From Arthrobacter_D sp015752045 (GTDB lineage Bacteria; Actinomycetota; Actinomycetes; Actinomycetales; Micrococcaceae): a DNA stretch of 64,000 bases. Within the stretch, counting starts at the first letter, position 1. Each line of letters opens with the position of its first letter. Position numbers and translations under genes: made by a program. The notes beneath the pieces were generated by a model. That model did not search any database. It was given only the letters and a program-made list of their open reading frames with translations, and was not told the DNA's origin. Shown here piece after piece: positions 17,775 to 28,144 of the stretch. The stretch covers positions 248,001 through 312,000 of the forward strand of contig NZ_JADOUS010000004.1 in assembly GCF_015752045.1 (NCBI RefSeq). Direction: 5' to 3'.

Positions 17775-18424
17775 GTGTTCACAGGAATAGTGTCCGAGCA
17801 GGGCAGCGTGGTCTCCCTGGAGGTCACGCCCGACGGCGAGAGCGCGCTCCTCGTCTTCGAGGCGCCCGGAACCGGCCGTGACCTCGCCCCGGGCGCCTCC
17901 ATCGCCGTCAACGGGGTCTGCCTGACGGCGGTCACGCTCGACGGCGGCCGCGTGGGCGTCGACGTCATGGGGGAGACCCTGCGCCGCACCACCACGGGCG
18001 GGCTGCAGCCCGGCGCTCCCGTCAACCTCGAGCGATGCGTCCCCGCCGGCGGGCGCCTCGACGGCCATGTGGTCCAGGGCCACGTGGACGGCATCGGCGA
18101 GCTGCTGGAGCGCGAGGATCTCGGCGCCTGGCACCGTCTCCGCTTCGGACTGCCCGCCACCCTGGGACGCTACGCCGCGGAGAAGGGGTCCGTCGCGATC
18201 GACGGCGTCTCCCTGACCGTCACCGCGGTGAGCCCCCCCGAGGACGGCGAGCAGTGGTTCGAGGTGGGGCTCATCCCGACCACCCTCCGGGAGACCGGCC
18301 TCGGCGCGAAGGCGATCGGCGATCCGGTGAACCTCGAGATGGACGTGCTCGCGAAGTACGCCGAGCGCCTCCTCGGCTTCGCCGCCGTGGACGCCCGGCG
18401 GGACCGGGCCGCCGGGGGCACGCC

Positions 18425-18428
<4 letters not shown>
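17775..18428 (+). CDS. ribE: Riboflavin synthase, alpha chain
   Basis: The enzyme (217 residues) dismutates two 6,7-dimethyl-8-ribityllumazine molecules to riboflavin. It has the typical duplicated barrel: an N-terminal half starting FTGIVSEQG with VNGVCLTAV, and a second half with HVVQGHVDGIGE and DGVSLTVTAV. The GTG at 17775 follows GAAGGAAG and gives the standard MFTGIV start. The stop overlaps ribB as GTGA. The symbol ribC is also used for this gene. Confidence 0.95.
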
Positions 18429-19072
<644 letters not shown>

Positions 19073-19132
19073 CCCGCAGGACACCCTGCTGCACCCGCAG
19101 CATCCCGGCAGTACACGAACCGAAGGAGAACC

Positions 19133-19618
19133 ATGAGCGGCCACGGAGCACCCAGCATCGACATCAGCGCACTGTCCACCCAGGACGGCGCGCCCCTGCG
19201 CCTTGCGATCATCGCCGCGAGCTGGCACACCGAGATCATGGACGGGCTGCTCGACGGCGCCCGCCGCGCCGCGGCGGAGGCCGGCGCCGAGGTCACCGAG
19301 GTCCGGGTGCCCGGCAGCTTCGAACTGCCCGTCGCGGCCGCGCGCCTCGCGCCCCGGTTCGACGCCGTCGCGGCCCTCGGCGTCGTGATCCGCGGCGGCA
19401 CGCCGCACTTCGAGTACGTGTGCCAGGCGGCCACGTCGGGCCTCACGGACGTCAGCGTCCGCACCGGGGTACCGGTGGGCTTCGGGGTGCTGACGTGTGA
19501 CACCGAGCAGCAGGGACTGGACCGGGCCGGACTGCCGGGCTCCTCCGAGGACAAGGGGCACGAGGCCGTCTCGGCCGCCCTGGCGACGGCCGCCGTGCTC
19601 CGCGCGTCGGAGCGATGA
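19133..19618 (+). CDS. ribH: 6,7-dimethyl-8-ribityllumazine synthase
   Basis: RibH (161 residues) condenses the pyrimidine and DHBP to lumazine and normally forms pentamers or icosahedral shells. Conserved parts seen: AIIAASWHTEIMDGLLDGA, the VPGSFELPVAA loop, ALGVVIRGGTPHFEYV with the catalytic His, and GVLTCDTEQQGLDRAG. ATG 19133 has AAGGAG at 19123-19128. It closes the rib set; hisE follows with only 71 bp between. Confidence 0.95.
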   Translation: MSGHGAPSIDISALSTQDGAPLRLAIIAASWHTEIMDGLLDGARRAAAEAGAEVTEVRVPGSFELPVAAARLAPRFDAVAALGVVIRGGTPHFEYVCQAATSGLTDVSVRTGVPVGFGVLTCDTEQQGLDRAGLPGSSEDKGHEAVSAALATAAVLRASER

Positions 19619-19676
19619 GCACGGAGGCGTCCGTCACAGGGCCCGGCCCGCGTGCGGCGGCGGCTGCGCGAGCCGA

Positions 19677-19682
19677 TAACCT
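19677..19682 (+). promoter_or_regulatory. -10-like element for leaderless hisE
   Basis: TAACCT ends 7 nt before the hisE GTG at 19690, so transcription could begin on the start codon. AGGAGG at 19683-19688 is only 1 nt from the GTG, too close to act as its ribosome-binding site. Confidence 0.45.
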
Positions 19683-19689
19683 AGGAGGT

Positions 19690-19953
19690 GTGAAAACCTT
19701 TGATTCCCTGTTCGAGGAACTCAGTGCGAAGGCGGTCGAGCGCCCCACGGGCTCGCGGACCGTGGCGGAGCTCGACTCGGGCGTGCACGGCATCGGCAAG
19801 AAGGTCGTCGAAGAGGCCGCCGAGGTGTGGATGGCCGCCGAGTACGAGTCCGTCGAGGACGCCGCGGAGGAGATCTCCCAGCTGCTCTACCACCTGCAGG
19901 TCCTGATGATCGCGAAGGGACTCACGCTGGAGGACGTCTACAAGCATCTGTAG
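19690..19953 (+). CDS. hisE: Phosphoribosyl-ATP pyrophosphatase
   Basis: HisE (87 residues) hydrolyses PR-ATP to PR-AMP, step 2 of histidine synthesis. The MazG-like fold is clear: KKVVEEAAEVWMAAEY, then AAEEISQLLYHLQVLMI. Two starts are possible. GTG 19690 gives VKTFDSLFEELSAK, the expected family N-terminus, with a -10-like hexamer placed for a leaderless mRNA. ATG 19615 overlaps the ribH stop as ATGA and would add 25 residues of poor coding character. I prefer GTG 19690. Confidence 0.9.
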   Translation: MKTFDSLFEELSAKAVERPTGSRTVAELDSGVHGIGKKVVEEAAEVWMAAEYESVEDAAEEISQLLYHLQVLMIAKGLTLEDVYKHL

Positions 19954-20026
19954 CCGCACAGGGCGCCCCACGCACCCGCCCGCGGCTCCTGCCCGTCCCG
20001 TCCTCCCGACCAGCGAAAGATCCCTC

Positions 20027-20872
20027 ATGCTCCGTGTAGCAGTCCCCAACAAGGGCGCCCTCTCCGAGGCCGCCTCGTCCATGCTCGCCGAGGCCGGCTA
20101 CCGCCAGCGCCGCGACTCCCGCGAGCTGGTGCTCGTCGACCCCGAGAACGAGATCGAGTTCTTCTTCCTGCGCCCGCGTGACATCGCGGTGTACGTGGGC
20201 TCGGGGACGCTCGACGTCGGCATCACCGGCCGCGACCTCTTCCTCGACGCCCAGGTGAAGGCCGAGGAGCTCATGCAGCTCGGCTTCGGCGCCTCCACCT
20301 TCCGCTTCGCCGGACCCGTCGGGGACTTCTCCTCGCTGGAGCAGCTCGAGGGCCGACGCCTGGCGACCAGCTACGAGGGACTCCTGAACGACTACCTCGC
20401 CGCGCGCGGCATCACCGCATCGGTCGTGCGCCTCGACGGCGCCGTGGAGTCCTCGGTGCGCCTCGGCGTGGCCGACGCCATCGCCGACGTCGTCGAGACC
20501 GGCAGCACGCTCCGCGCCGCCGGCATGGAGATCTTCGGTGAGCCCATCCTGCAGAGCGAGGCCGTGCTGATCGGCCGGTCGGGCGCCGAGGCACCCGCCG
20601 GCCTCGACGTGCTGCTGCGGCGCCTGCAGGGCGTCCTCGTGGCCCGCCAGTACGTGATGATGGACTACGACATCCGGAAGCACCTCGTGGACGAGGCCGC
20701 GGCCCTGACGCCGGGTCTGGAATCCCCGACGGTCTCGCCGCTGCGCGACTCCGAGTGGGTCGCCGTCCGTTCCATGGTCAAGCGCCACCAGACCAACCGG
20801 ATCATGGACGAGCTGTACGAGCTCGGCGCGCGCGCCATCCTCGTCAGCACCATCCACGCCTGCCGGATCTAG
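20027..20872 (+). CDS. hisG: ATP phosphoribosyltransferase, long form
   Basis: HisG (281 residues) joins ATP and PRPP in the first committed step of histidine synthesis. The length and the C-terminal domain after about residue 210 (ESPTVSPLRDSEWVAVRSMVKRH to the end) mark the long, histidine-feedback-regulated form that needs no HisZ. The catalytic part includes LDVGITGRDLF and the PRPP-binding DAIADVVETGSTLRAAG. It follows hisE by 73 bp and precedes hisF by 13 bp, in one likely operon. Confidence 0.96.
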   Translation: MLRVAVPNKGALSEAASSMLAEAGYRQRRDSRELVLVDPENEIEFFFLRPRDIAVYVGSGTLDVGITGRDLFLDAQVKAEELMQLGFGASTFRFAGPVGDFSSLEQLEGRRLATSYEGLLNDYLAARGITASVVRLDGAVESSVRLGVADAIADVVETGSTLRAAGMEIFGEPILQSEAVLIGRSGAEAPAGLDVLLRRLQGVLVARQYVMMDYDIRKHLVDEAAALTPGLESPTVSPLRDSEWVAVRSMVKRHQTNRIMDELYELGARAILVSTIHACRI

Positions 20873-20885
20873 GGGAACGGCAGCC

Positions 20886-21656
20886 ATGACCGTCGCAGTC
20901 CGCGTCATCCCCTGCCTCGACGTCGACGCCGGGCGCGTGGTGAAGGGCATCAACTTCGAGGACCTGCGCGATGCCGGCGACCCCGTGGAGCTCGCGCACC
21001 GGTACGACCGGGCCGGCGCCGACGAACTGACCTTCCTCGACGTCACCGCCTCCTCGGGCAACCGCGAGACCACGTTCGACGTCGTCGCCCGCACCGCGGA
21101 GGAGGTCTTCATCCCGCTCACCGTGGGCGGGGGAGTCCGCGAGATCTCCGACGTCGACCGCCTTCTGCGCTTCGGCGCGGACAAGGCGTCCATCAACACC
21201 GCCGCCGTCGCCCGCCCCGCCGTCATCGACGAGATCACCGCGCACTTCGGCGCGCAGGTCCTCGTGCTGTCCCTCGACGCGCGGCGGACGCGGGACGCGC
21301 GCACGCCGTCCGGTTTCGAGGTCACCACCTACGGTGGCCGCAAGGGCACGGGGATCGACGCCGTGGCCTGGGCGAAGGAGGCCGCGGACCGCGGCGTCGG
21401 GGAGATCCTGCTCAACTCGATCGACGCCGACGGCACCAAGGAGGGCTTCGACCTGGAACTCATCCGCGCCGTGCGCGCTGCCGTCGGGGTGCCCCTGATC
21501 GCCTCGGGCGGTGCGGGTAAGCCGGAGCACTTCCCGCCCGCGGTGGCGGCCGGCGCCGACGCGGTGCTCGCCGCATCGGTGTTCCACTTCGGCCCGGTGG
21601 ACGCGATCGCACAGGTCAAGGCGGCCATCCGCGCAGCAGGTTTCCCCGTCCGCTAG
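20886..21656 (+). CDS. hisF: Imidazole glycerol phosphate synthase cyclase subunit HisF
   Basis: HisF (256 residues) is the TIM-barrel cyclase that pairs with glutaminase HisH to make IGP and AICAR. Catalytic Asp of strand 1 is in IPCLDVDAGRVVKGINF; the second catalytic Asp lies in LLNSIDADGTKEGFD. Phosphate-binding loops are GGGVREISD and SGGAGKPEHF. hisH and hisA are not nearby. The product is complete and ends before a convergent terminator. Confidence 0.96.
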   Translation: MTVAVRVIPCLDVDAGRVVKGINFEDLRDAGDPVELAHRYDRAGADELTFLDVTASSGNRETTFDVVARTAEEVFIPLTVGGGVREISDVDRLLRFGADKASINTAAVARPAVIDEITAHFGAQVLVLSLDARRTRDARTPSGFEVTTYGGRKGTGIDAVAWAKEAADRGVGEILLNSIDADGTKEGFDLELIRAVRAAVGVPLIASGGAGKPEHFPPAVAAGADAVLAASVFHFGPVDAIAQVKAAIRAAGFPVR

Positions 21657-21668
21657 GGGTGCCGGGTA

Positions 21669-21688
21669 CGGACGCCGGGAGGCGTCCG
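21669..21688. terminator. Hairpin between convergent hisF and TIGR03085 gene
   Basis: CGGACGCC (21669-21676) pairs perfectly with GGCGTCCG (21681-21688) around a GGGA loop, 12 nt after the hisF stop and 15 nt from the stop of the opposing gene. It can serve both transcripts. Confidence 0.6.
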
Positions 21689-21703
21689 GCTCCGGTCCGG
21701 GGC

Positions 21704-22345
21704 TCAGATGCCGACGTCGGCGCTCTGGAGCAGGGCGACGGCGTCCGGCTGACCCTCGAAGGTGACCAGGGCCTGGCCGCGTCCGTGCGCGTGCATGAGC
21801 AGTTCACCCGGGTCGCCGACGATCGCCACCGACACCGGTGCGCGCCTGGCGACGTGCCGGGCCCCCTCGGGGCGCACCAGCACGATCCCCAGGTCCACGC
21901 CCCGGTAGAGGAACGCCGCACGCTTGACGAGTTCCTCCCAGAGGGCGTTCGCGTACTCGACGTCGAGGGCCCGTGGCGCCCAGCGCGTCGTGGCGCGACG
22001 GACGTCCTCCGTGTGCACGAAGTACTCGATCAGGTTGGCGCTCCTGTTGATCGCGCCGACGCGCATCGGCGACAGCGCGGGCGGGCCTGCCAGGAAGCGG
22101 CTCACGAGGGCTTCGTAGGCCGCGGGCGAGGCCGCCCGTTCCGCCGTCTCCCGCGTGGCGCGCTCCGTCACGGGGGAGAGCTTCCGGATCACCATCCCGA
22201 GACCCAGGGCGGGCCGGTGCTCCCGGAGGTAGAGGTGCGCTGCCAGATCGCGAGTCTGCCACCCCTCACACAGGGTGGGGGCGTCGGGGCCGGCTGCAAG
22301 GAGCGTCTCGGCCAGGACCTCGCGGGACGGGGTTACGTAGTGCAT
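21704..22345 (-). CDS. TIGR03085-type DinB/mycothiol-fold protein
   Basis: The 213-residue protein has the actinobacterial maleylpyruvate-isomerase/DinB-like four-helix fold pattern: an N-terminal segment LAETLLAAGPDAPTLCEGWQTRDLAAHLYLREHRP, where Trp and His of W-x4-LAAH are typical metal or thiol-site positions, and a later NLIEYFVHTEDVRRA with a second conserved His. Proteins of this kind (TIGR03085) are linked to mycothiol-dependent chemistry, but this one has no known substrate. ATG 22345 starts at the conserved part. It is divergent from hisI by 83 bp. Confidence 0.75.
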   Translation of the reverse strand: MHYVTPSREVLAETLLAAGPDAPTLCEGWQTRDLAAHLYLREHRPALGLGMVIRKLSPVTERATRETAERAASPAAYEALVSRFLAGPPALSPMRVGAINRSANLIEYFVHTEDVRRATTRWAPRALDVEYANALWEELVKRAAFLYRGVDLGIVLVRPEGARHVARRAPVSVAIVGDPGELLMHAHGRGQALVTFEGQPDAVALLQSADVGI

Positions 22346-22414
22346 CACTGCTGAAAGTAGCATGGAGGGCCCGCTCGGGGGCAGGGCCCTCCGCCGCTCG
22401 TGCGTCGCCCGCAC

Positions 22415-22420
22415 TAGAAT
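22415..22420 (+). promoter_or_regulatory. -10 element for hisI
   Basis: TAGAAT ends 8 nt before the hisI ATG and no ribosome-binding site is visible between, which suggests a leaderless or near-leaderless start for the hisI-trp-lgt operon. Confidence 0.5.
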
Positions 22421-22428
22421 CAGGACTG

Positions 22429-22887
22429 ATGCTCTCCTCTTCCTCCTCCCCGAACCACGCCGGCACCTCCGCCGACTCCGCCGATCCGATCGCCCCCGGC
22501 GCCGGGGGAGACGGCCCCGTCCTCGATCCCGCGATCGCCCGCGCGCTCAAGAAGGACGACGCCGGGCTCGTCGCCGCCGTCGTCCAGCAGTACGACACCC
22601 TCGAGGTGCTGATGCTCGGCTGGATGGACGAGGAGGCGCTGCGGCGCACCCTGGCCACCGGTCGCGTGACGTTCTACTCGCGGTCCCGCGCGGAGTACTG
22701 GCGCAAGGGCGATACCTCCGGGCACCGGCAGTGGGTCAAGGGCGTGGCCCTCGACTGCGACGGCGACGCCCTGCTCGTGACCGTGGACCAGGAGGGCGCC
22801 GCGTGCCACACGGGCACCCGCACATGCTTCGACGGCAGGGCCCTGCCCGTCGAGACCGCCGATCGTCCCGACTCCGAAGGACTCTGA
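22429..22887 (+). CDS. hisI: Phosphoribosyl-AMP cyclohydrolase
   Basis: HisI (152 residues) opens the adenine ring of PR-AMP, step 3 of histidine synthesis. The family core is intact: MLGWMDEEALRRTLATGRVTFYSRSR, then zinc and magnesium ligands in LDCDGDALLVTVDQEGAACHTGTRTCF. An N-terminal tail of about 35 residues rich in Ser and Pro precedes the core. It begins the operon with trpE 4 nt downstream, tying a histidine gene to the tryptophan genes. Confidence 0.95.
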   Translation: MLSSSSSPNHAGTSADSADPIAPGAGGDGPVLDPAIARALKKDDAGLVAAVVQQYDTLEVLMLGWMDEEALRRTLATGRVTFYSRSRAEYWRKGDTSGHRQWVKGVALDCDGDALLVTVDQEGAACHTGTRTCFDGRALPVETADRPDSEGL

Positions 22888-22891
22888 CTCC

Positions 22892-24445
22892 ATGCAGCAA
22901 CTGGGCACGATCAGCCCCACCCTCGAGGAATTCCGCGAGCTGGCCCGGGCCCGCCGTGTGGTCCCCGTGCACCTGACCGTCCTCGCGGACGCGCACACCC
23001 CGATCGGCATCTACCGCAAGCTCGCCGCCGGGCAGCCCGGGACATTCCTCATGGAATCCGCCGCCGTCGGCGGGGTCTGGTCGCGGTACTCCTTCATCGG
23101 CTCGCACTCGCGCGCCACCCTCACCACGCGGGACGGGCAGGCGCACTGGCTGGGTGAACCCCCGGCCGGCGTCCCCGTCGGCGGGAACCCCGTCGAGGCC
23201 CTGCGCCTCACGGTCGAGGCGCTGCGGACCGAACGCTTCGAGGACCTCCCCCCGTTCACCTCCGGGATGGTCGGCTTCGTGGGATGGGAGGCGGTCCGGC
23301 ACTGGGAGCGGCTCACGAGCCCCCCGGAGGACGATCTCCTCCTGCCCGAGCTCGCGATGTGCCTCGTGTCCGACCTCGCCATCCACGACAACTCGGCAGG
23401 TTCCCTCACCCTGGTCGCCAACGCGATCAACTTCGACAACACCGACGAGCGCGTCGACGAGGCCTGGCACGACGCCGTCGCACGTGTCCAGGAGATGCTC
23501 GCGAAGCTCGTCGCACCCGCCGAGCTCGCCGTCTCTGTGATGGCGGCCGACGCCCGGAGCGCCGAGGCGTCGATGGACCGTGTCCGCGAGTCGTGGTTCC
23601 AGCCCGACTACCTGGCGGCGATCGAGCGCGGCAAGCGGGCAATCGTCGACGGCGACGTCTTCCAGGTGGTCATCAGCCGGCGCTTCGAGATCGAGTGCGA
23701 CGCCTCCGCCCTGGACGTCTACCGGATCCTGCGCACCACGAACCCCAGCCCCTACATGTACCTGTTCAGCCTCGAGGACGCCGACGGGCGGGGCTATTCG
23801 ATCGTGGGCAGCTCGCCCGAGGCCCTCGTCACGGTGACCGGGGACGAGGTCATCACCCATCCCATCGCCGGATCGCGGCCCCGGGGGAGGACCACGGAGG
23901 AGGACCGCGACCTGGCCGTCGAACTCCGCGCCGACACCAAGGAGAAGGCCGAGCACCTCATGCTCGTCGACCTCGCCCGCAACGACCTCTCCAAGGTGTG
24001 CACCCCGGGCAGTGTCGACGTCACGCAGTTCATGGAGGTGGAGAAGTTCAGCCACATCATGCACCTGGTGTCCACGGTGGTCGGTCGGCTCGCGCCGACG
24101 AAGAGCGCCTACGACGTCCTGGCGGCGACCTTCCCGGCCGGCACGCTCTCCGGAGCGCCGAAACCGAGGGCCCTGCGCCTGATCGACGAGGTGGAACCGC
24201 ACCGGCGCGGGATCTACGGTGGCGTGGTGGGCTACCTGGACTTCGCGGGCGACATGGACATGGCCATCGCCATCCGGTCGGCCCTGCTGCGGGACGGCAA
24301 GGCGTACGTGCAGGCCGGCGGCGGTATCGTCGCCGACTCCGTGCTCGAGGCGGAGGCGCTCGAGACGGTCAACAAGGCTGCGGCGCCGCTCCGGGCGGCG
24401 CTGACCGCGGCCGGGCTGCGCCCGGCGACGGCGGACGTCCTGTGA
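22892..24445 (+). CDS. trpE: Anthranilate synthase component I
   Basis: TrpE (517 residues) makes anthranilate from chorismate with ammonia from TrpG, which is not in this window. The N-terminal part carries the tryptophan-feedback region (FLMESAAVGGVWSRYSFIG, with the usual LLES-type element as FLMES). The catalytic domain includes FQVVISRRFEIE, IAGSRPRGRTTEEDRDLA, DLARNDLSKV, TFPAGTLSGAPKPRAL and GGGIVADS. ATG 22892 has GAAGGA at 22876-22881. The stop overlaps the next gene as GTGA. Confidence 0.96.
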   Translation: MQQLGTISPTLEEFRELARARRVVPVHLTVLADAHTPIGIYRKLAAGQPGTFLMESAAVGGVWSRYSFIGSHSRATLTTRDGQAHWLGEPPAGVPVGGNPVEALRLTVEALRTERFEDLPPFTSGMVGFVGWEAVRHWERLTSPPEDDLLLPELAMCLVSDLAIHDNSAGSLTLVANAINFDNTDERVDEAWHDAVARVQEMLAKLVAPAELAVSVMAADARSAEASMDRVRESWFQPDYLAAIERGKRAIVDGDVFQVVISRRFEIECDASALDVYRILRTTNPSPYMYLFSLEDADGRGYSIVGSSPEALVTVTGDEVITHPIAGSRPRGRTTEEDRDLAVELRADTKEKAEHLMLVDLARNDLSKVCTPGSVDVTQFMEVEKFSHIMHLVSTVVGRLAPTKSAYDVLAATFPAGTLSGAPKPRALRLIDEVEPHRRGIYGGVVGYLDFAGDMDMAIAIRSALLRDGKAYVQAGGGIVADSVLEAEALETVNKAAAPLRAALTAAGLRPATADVL

Positions 24446-25287
24446 GCGCCGCCGAGCGCAGCTCCGCGGGTCGCTTCACGCGCCGCGGCATCGTCGTACT
24501 GGGGATCGTCGTGCTCGCGCTGATCGCGTTCGGCACGACGACGCAGACCTGGCTCACGGTGCGCCTGCCGCAGGACGCCGTCCAGACCCCCGACCTCGCC
24601 ATCGCCGGCAGCGACGCGGCGACGCCCGTGACGGCGTTCGCCCTCGTCGCGCTGGCCGCTGCCCTCGCCGTCTCGATCGCCGGCCGTGTGGCCCGCTGGA
24701 TCATCGCCGTCATCCTCGTCCTCTCGGGGGTGGGCATCGCGATGTCCAGCGCAGCAGTCGCGCTGGATCCCTCCTCCGCCGCCGAACCCGCCGTGGGAAC
24801 GGCGATCGGTGTGAGCGGCCTGGCAGGAGCCGACGCAGCGTCCACGGCCATGCCCTGGCTCGCCGCCGCGGCCGGGGTCCTCCTGGTGCTCGCCGCCGCC
24901 TGGGTGGTGCTCGCCGGGCGGACCTGGGGAGTCAACCGGCGGTACGACGCCGGGGCATCCCGCACGGTCCACGCCGCCCCGGGAAGCGCGCAGCCCGGAG
25001 CGCCGGCTTCCTCGCCGGGCGACGTGCCGCCCGGCGTCGTGCCCGGGGCAACGGACGCCTCCCCGGATGCGACGCCTGGTGCCCGTCCGGACGCCGCCGT
25101 CGACCCGGGCACGGCACCGGACGCCTCCCCGAGCTCTCCGACGGACCCCCGGATGGACCCCTCGACCGGCGAGCCGGAACCCGAGCAGGCCGGGCAACGA
25201 CCGGCGCGGTCACAGCGAGGGAGCGCGCACGCCGATGAGATCGACAGCTGGGACGAGCTCTCGCGCGGCAACGACCCGACGCGCTGA
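24442..25287 (+). CDS. Tryptophan-operon-associated membrane protein
   Basis: The 281-residue protein fits the Trp_oprn_chp family, membrane proteins encoded inside actinobacterial trp operons and of unknown function. Four hydrophobic helices occupy roughly residues 12-155 (starting GIVVLGIVVLALIAFGTTTQTWLTV). The rest is a Pro/Asp/Gly-rich, probably disordered cytoplasmic tail ending in DEIDSWDELSRGNDPT. A role in tryptophan or aromatic amino acid transport has been guessed only from position. The GTG start overlaps the trpE stop, so it is translated with trpE. Confidence 0.88.
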   Translation: MSAAERSSAGRFTRRGIVVLGIVVLALIAFGTTTQTWLTVRLPQDAVQTPDLAIAGSDAATPVTAFALVALAAALAVSIAGRVARWIIAVILVLSGVGIAMSSAAVALDPSSAAEPAVGTAIGVSGLAGADAASTAMPWLAAAAGVLLVLAAAWVVLAGRTWGVNRRYDAGASRTVHAAPGSAQPGAPASSPGDVPPGVVPGATDASPDATPGARPDAAVDPGTAPDASPSSPTDPRMDPSTGEPEPEQAGQRPARSQRGSAHADEIDSWDELSRGNDPTR

Positions 25288-25467
25288 CCGGCAGCACCGG
25301 CCCGACGCGGTCCGCCGGCGGATCCCGGCCCGGTGGGGCCCGGACGCAGACCCCGCCATGACCAGACCACCAGCCCCGTCCACCAGCCCTGCCGGAGCCC
25401 GCGGCGTGCCGCCGTGCCGCTCCATCAATGGCAGAATGGGACACGACCCGTTCGAAGGAGATTACCC

Positions 25468-25773
25468 ATGGCATCCGAGACCCGCGCCAGCGCCACCCGC
25501 AACACCCCGGCCAGCCACGCCCAGATGGGTGACGAGACGATCGGCCACGGCAACAGCCCCGCCGCGTGGACCTGCGTGCTGATCATGCTGGTCGGCGCCG
25601 CCATCGCATCCTTCGCCTACATCCTCGCGAGCACCGAGGGCAACCACGACTTCGGGACCCTCCTGTTCTGGGGCGGTATCGGGATCATGGTCGTCGGACT
25701 GATCGTCGGTTTCATCATGCGCAAGATCGGCTACGGCGTGGGTGGATCGAAGCTCAAGAACAACGGCCACTAG
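25468..25773 (+). CDS. HGxxPAAW-motif small membrane protein
   Basis: This 101-residue protein has the motif HGNSPAAW just before two helices (WTCVLIMLVGAAIASFAYIL and LLFWGGIGIMVVGLIVGFIM) and a short basic tail. The HGxxPAAW family is restricted to actinobacteria, often lies between trpE and trpC, and has no known function. ATG 25468 has GAAGGAG at 25454-25460. The stop is followed at once by the trpC ATG. Confidence 0.9.
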   Translation: MASETRASATRNTPASHAQMGDETIGHGNSPAAWTCVLIMLVGAAIASFAYILASTEGNHDFGTLLFWGGIGIMVVGLIVGFIMRKIGYGVGGSKLKNNGH

Positions 25774-26601
25774 ATGACGGTCCTCGACGACATCATCGCC
25801 GGCGTCCGCGAGGACCTCGCGGAGCGCCGGCGCGCGCTGCCCCTCGACGACGTGCGCGCGGCCGCCCTCGCGGCCCCGGCGCCGCTCGATGCCTTCGAGG
25901 CCCTCGGTGCCGGACGCGGCGGAACCGTGATGGTCATCGCCGAGGTGAAGCGCAGCAGCCCGTCCAAGGGCGCCCTCGCGGACATCGCGGACCCGGCCGC
26001 ACTGGCGGCCCGATACGAGCAGGGGGGTGCGGCGGTGATCTCCGTGCTCACCGAGCAGCGGCGCTTCGGCGGATCGCTCGCCGACCTCGACGCCGTCCGC
26101 GCGGCGGTGGCGCTCCCCGTGCTCCGTAAGGATTTCACGGTCGACGAGTACCAGATCTGGGAGGCGCGCGCCCACGGCGCCGACGTCGTCCTGCTGATCG
26201 TCGCGGCACTCACCGACGAGGACCTGGGCGCGTTCCTCGCGCTCACCACCCGGCTCGGGATGCACGCGATCGTGGAGACGCACACGGCCAACGAAGTACG
26301 GCGGGCCGTGGCCGCCGGCGCCGCGATCATCGGCGTGAACGTCCGCAACCTGAAGACCCTCGACATCCACCGCGGAGTCTTCGCGGAACTGGCGCACCTC
26401 ATCCCGTCGGGGACGGTCGTCATCGCCGAATCAGGGGTCCGCGACGCCTCCGACGTCGCCGACTACGCTGCCAGCGGTGCGCATGCCGTCCTGGTGGGGG
26501 AGGCCCTCGTCCGCCACAGCGACCCGGCGGCGACCATCGGCGGGTTCACGCGCGCGGGCATGGAGGCCTGGCAGGGCATGGACACGCCGGCACACGGCTG
26601 A
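25774..26601 (+). CDS. trpC: Indole-3-glycerol-phosphate synthase
   Basis: TrpC (275 residues) closes the indole ring from CdRP. The TIM-barrel active-site residues are in place: VIAEVKRSSPSKG (catalytic Lys and substrate loop), VLRKDFTVDEYQI (second Lys), IIGVNVRNLKTLDI, and ESGV in VVIAESGVRDASDV near the end. The protein is of the free, monofunctional kind, not fused to TrpF. The ATG directly abuts the preceding stop codon. Confidence 0.96.
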   Translation: MTVLDDIIAGVREDLAERRRALPLDDVRAAALAAPAPLDAFEALGAGRGGTVMVIAEVKRSSPSKGALADIADPAALAARYEQGGAAVISVLTEQRRFGGSLADLDAVRAAVALPVLRKDFTVDEYQIWEARAHGADVVLLIVAALTDEDLGAFLALTTRLGMHAIVETHTANEVRRAVAAGAAIIGVNVRNLKTLDIHRGVFAELAHLIPSGTVVIAESGVRDASDVADYAASGAHAVLVGEALVRHSDPAATIGGFTRAGMEAWQGMDTPAHG

Positions 26602-26637
26602 CGGATCTCCACACGCCGGACCCCCGCCGATCGCACC

Positions 26638-26655
26638 GGGACCCGGCAGGGTCCC
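26638..26655 (+). terminator. Hairpin in the trpC-trpB spacer
   Basis: GGGACCC (26638-26644) and GGGTCCC (26649-26655) form a 7-bp stem with a GGCA loop in the 178-bp gap before trpB. CACCGG and CCGGTG just outside offer a competing pairing. There is no T-run. It may attenuate or stabilise the mRNA; no trp leader peptide was seen. Confidence 0.4.
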
Positions 26656-26779
26656 GAGGCCGGTGTGACGCGCAGGACAGGACAGCGAGCAGCACACGGA
26701 CCGGTCACCCCCGGTCCGCCAGGGACCCGGGTGGCACCGCCGGCCGAGTCAGGACCAACAGGACAGGAACGCTGAAGTC

Positions 26780-28140
<1,361 letters not shown>

Positions 28141-28144
<4 letters not shown>

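Noticed and set aside
22346..22428. Tryptophan or histidine leader peptide with attenuator before hisI-trpE
   Set aside because: The 83-bp spacer has no run of Trp or His codons and the -10 element leaves no room for a leader.
26477..26668. A trpM-like small gene between trpC and trpB, as in Streptomyces
   Set aside because: The open frames there are Arg/Pro-rich shadows of trpC or a 36-codon frame with no similarity to TrpM; only a hairpin is supported.
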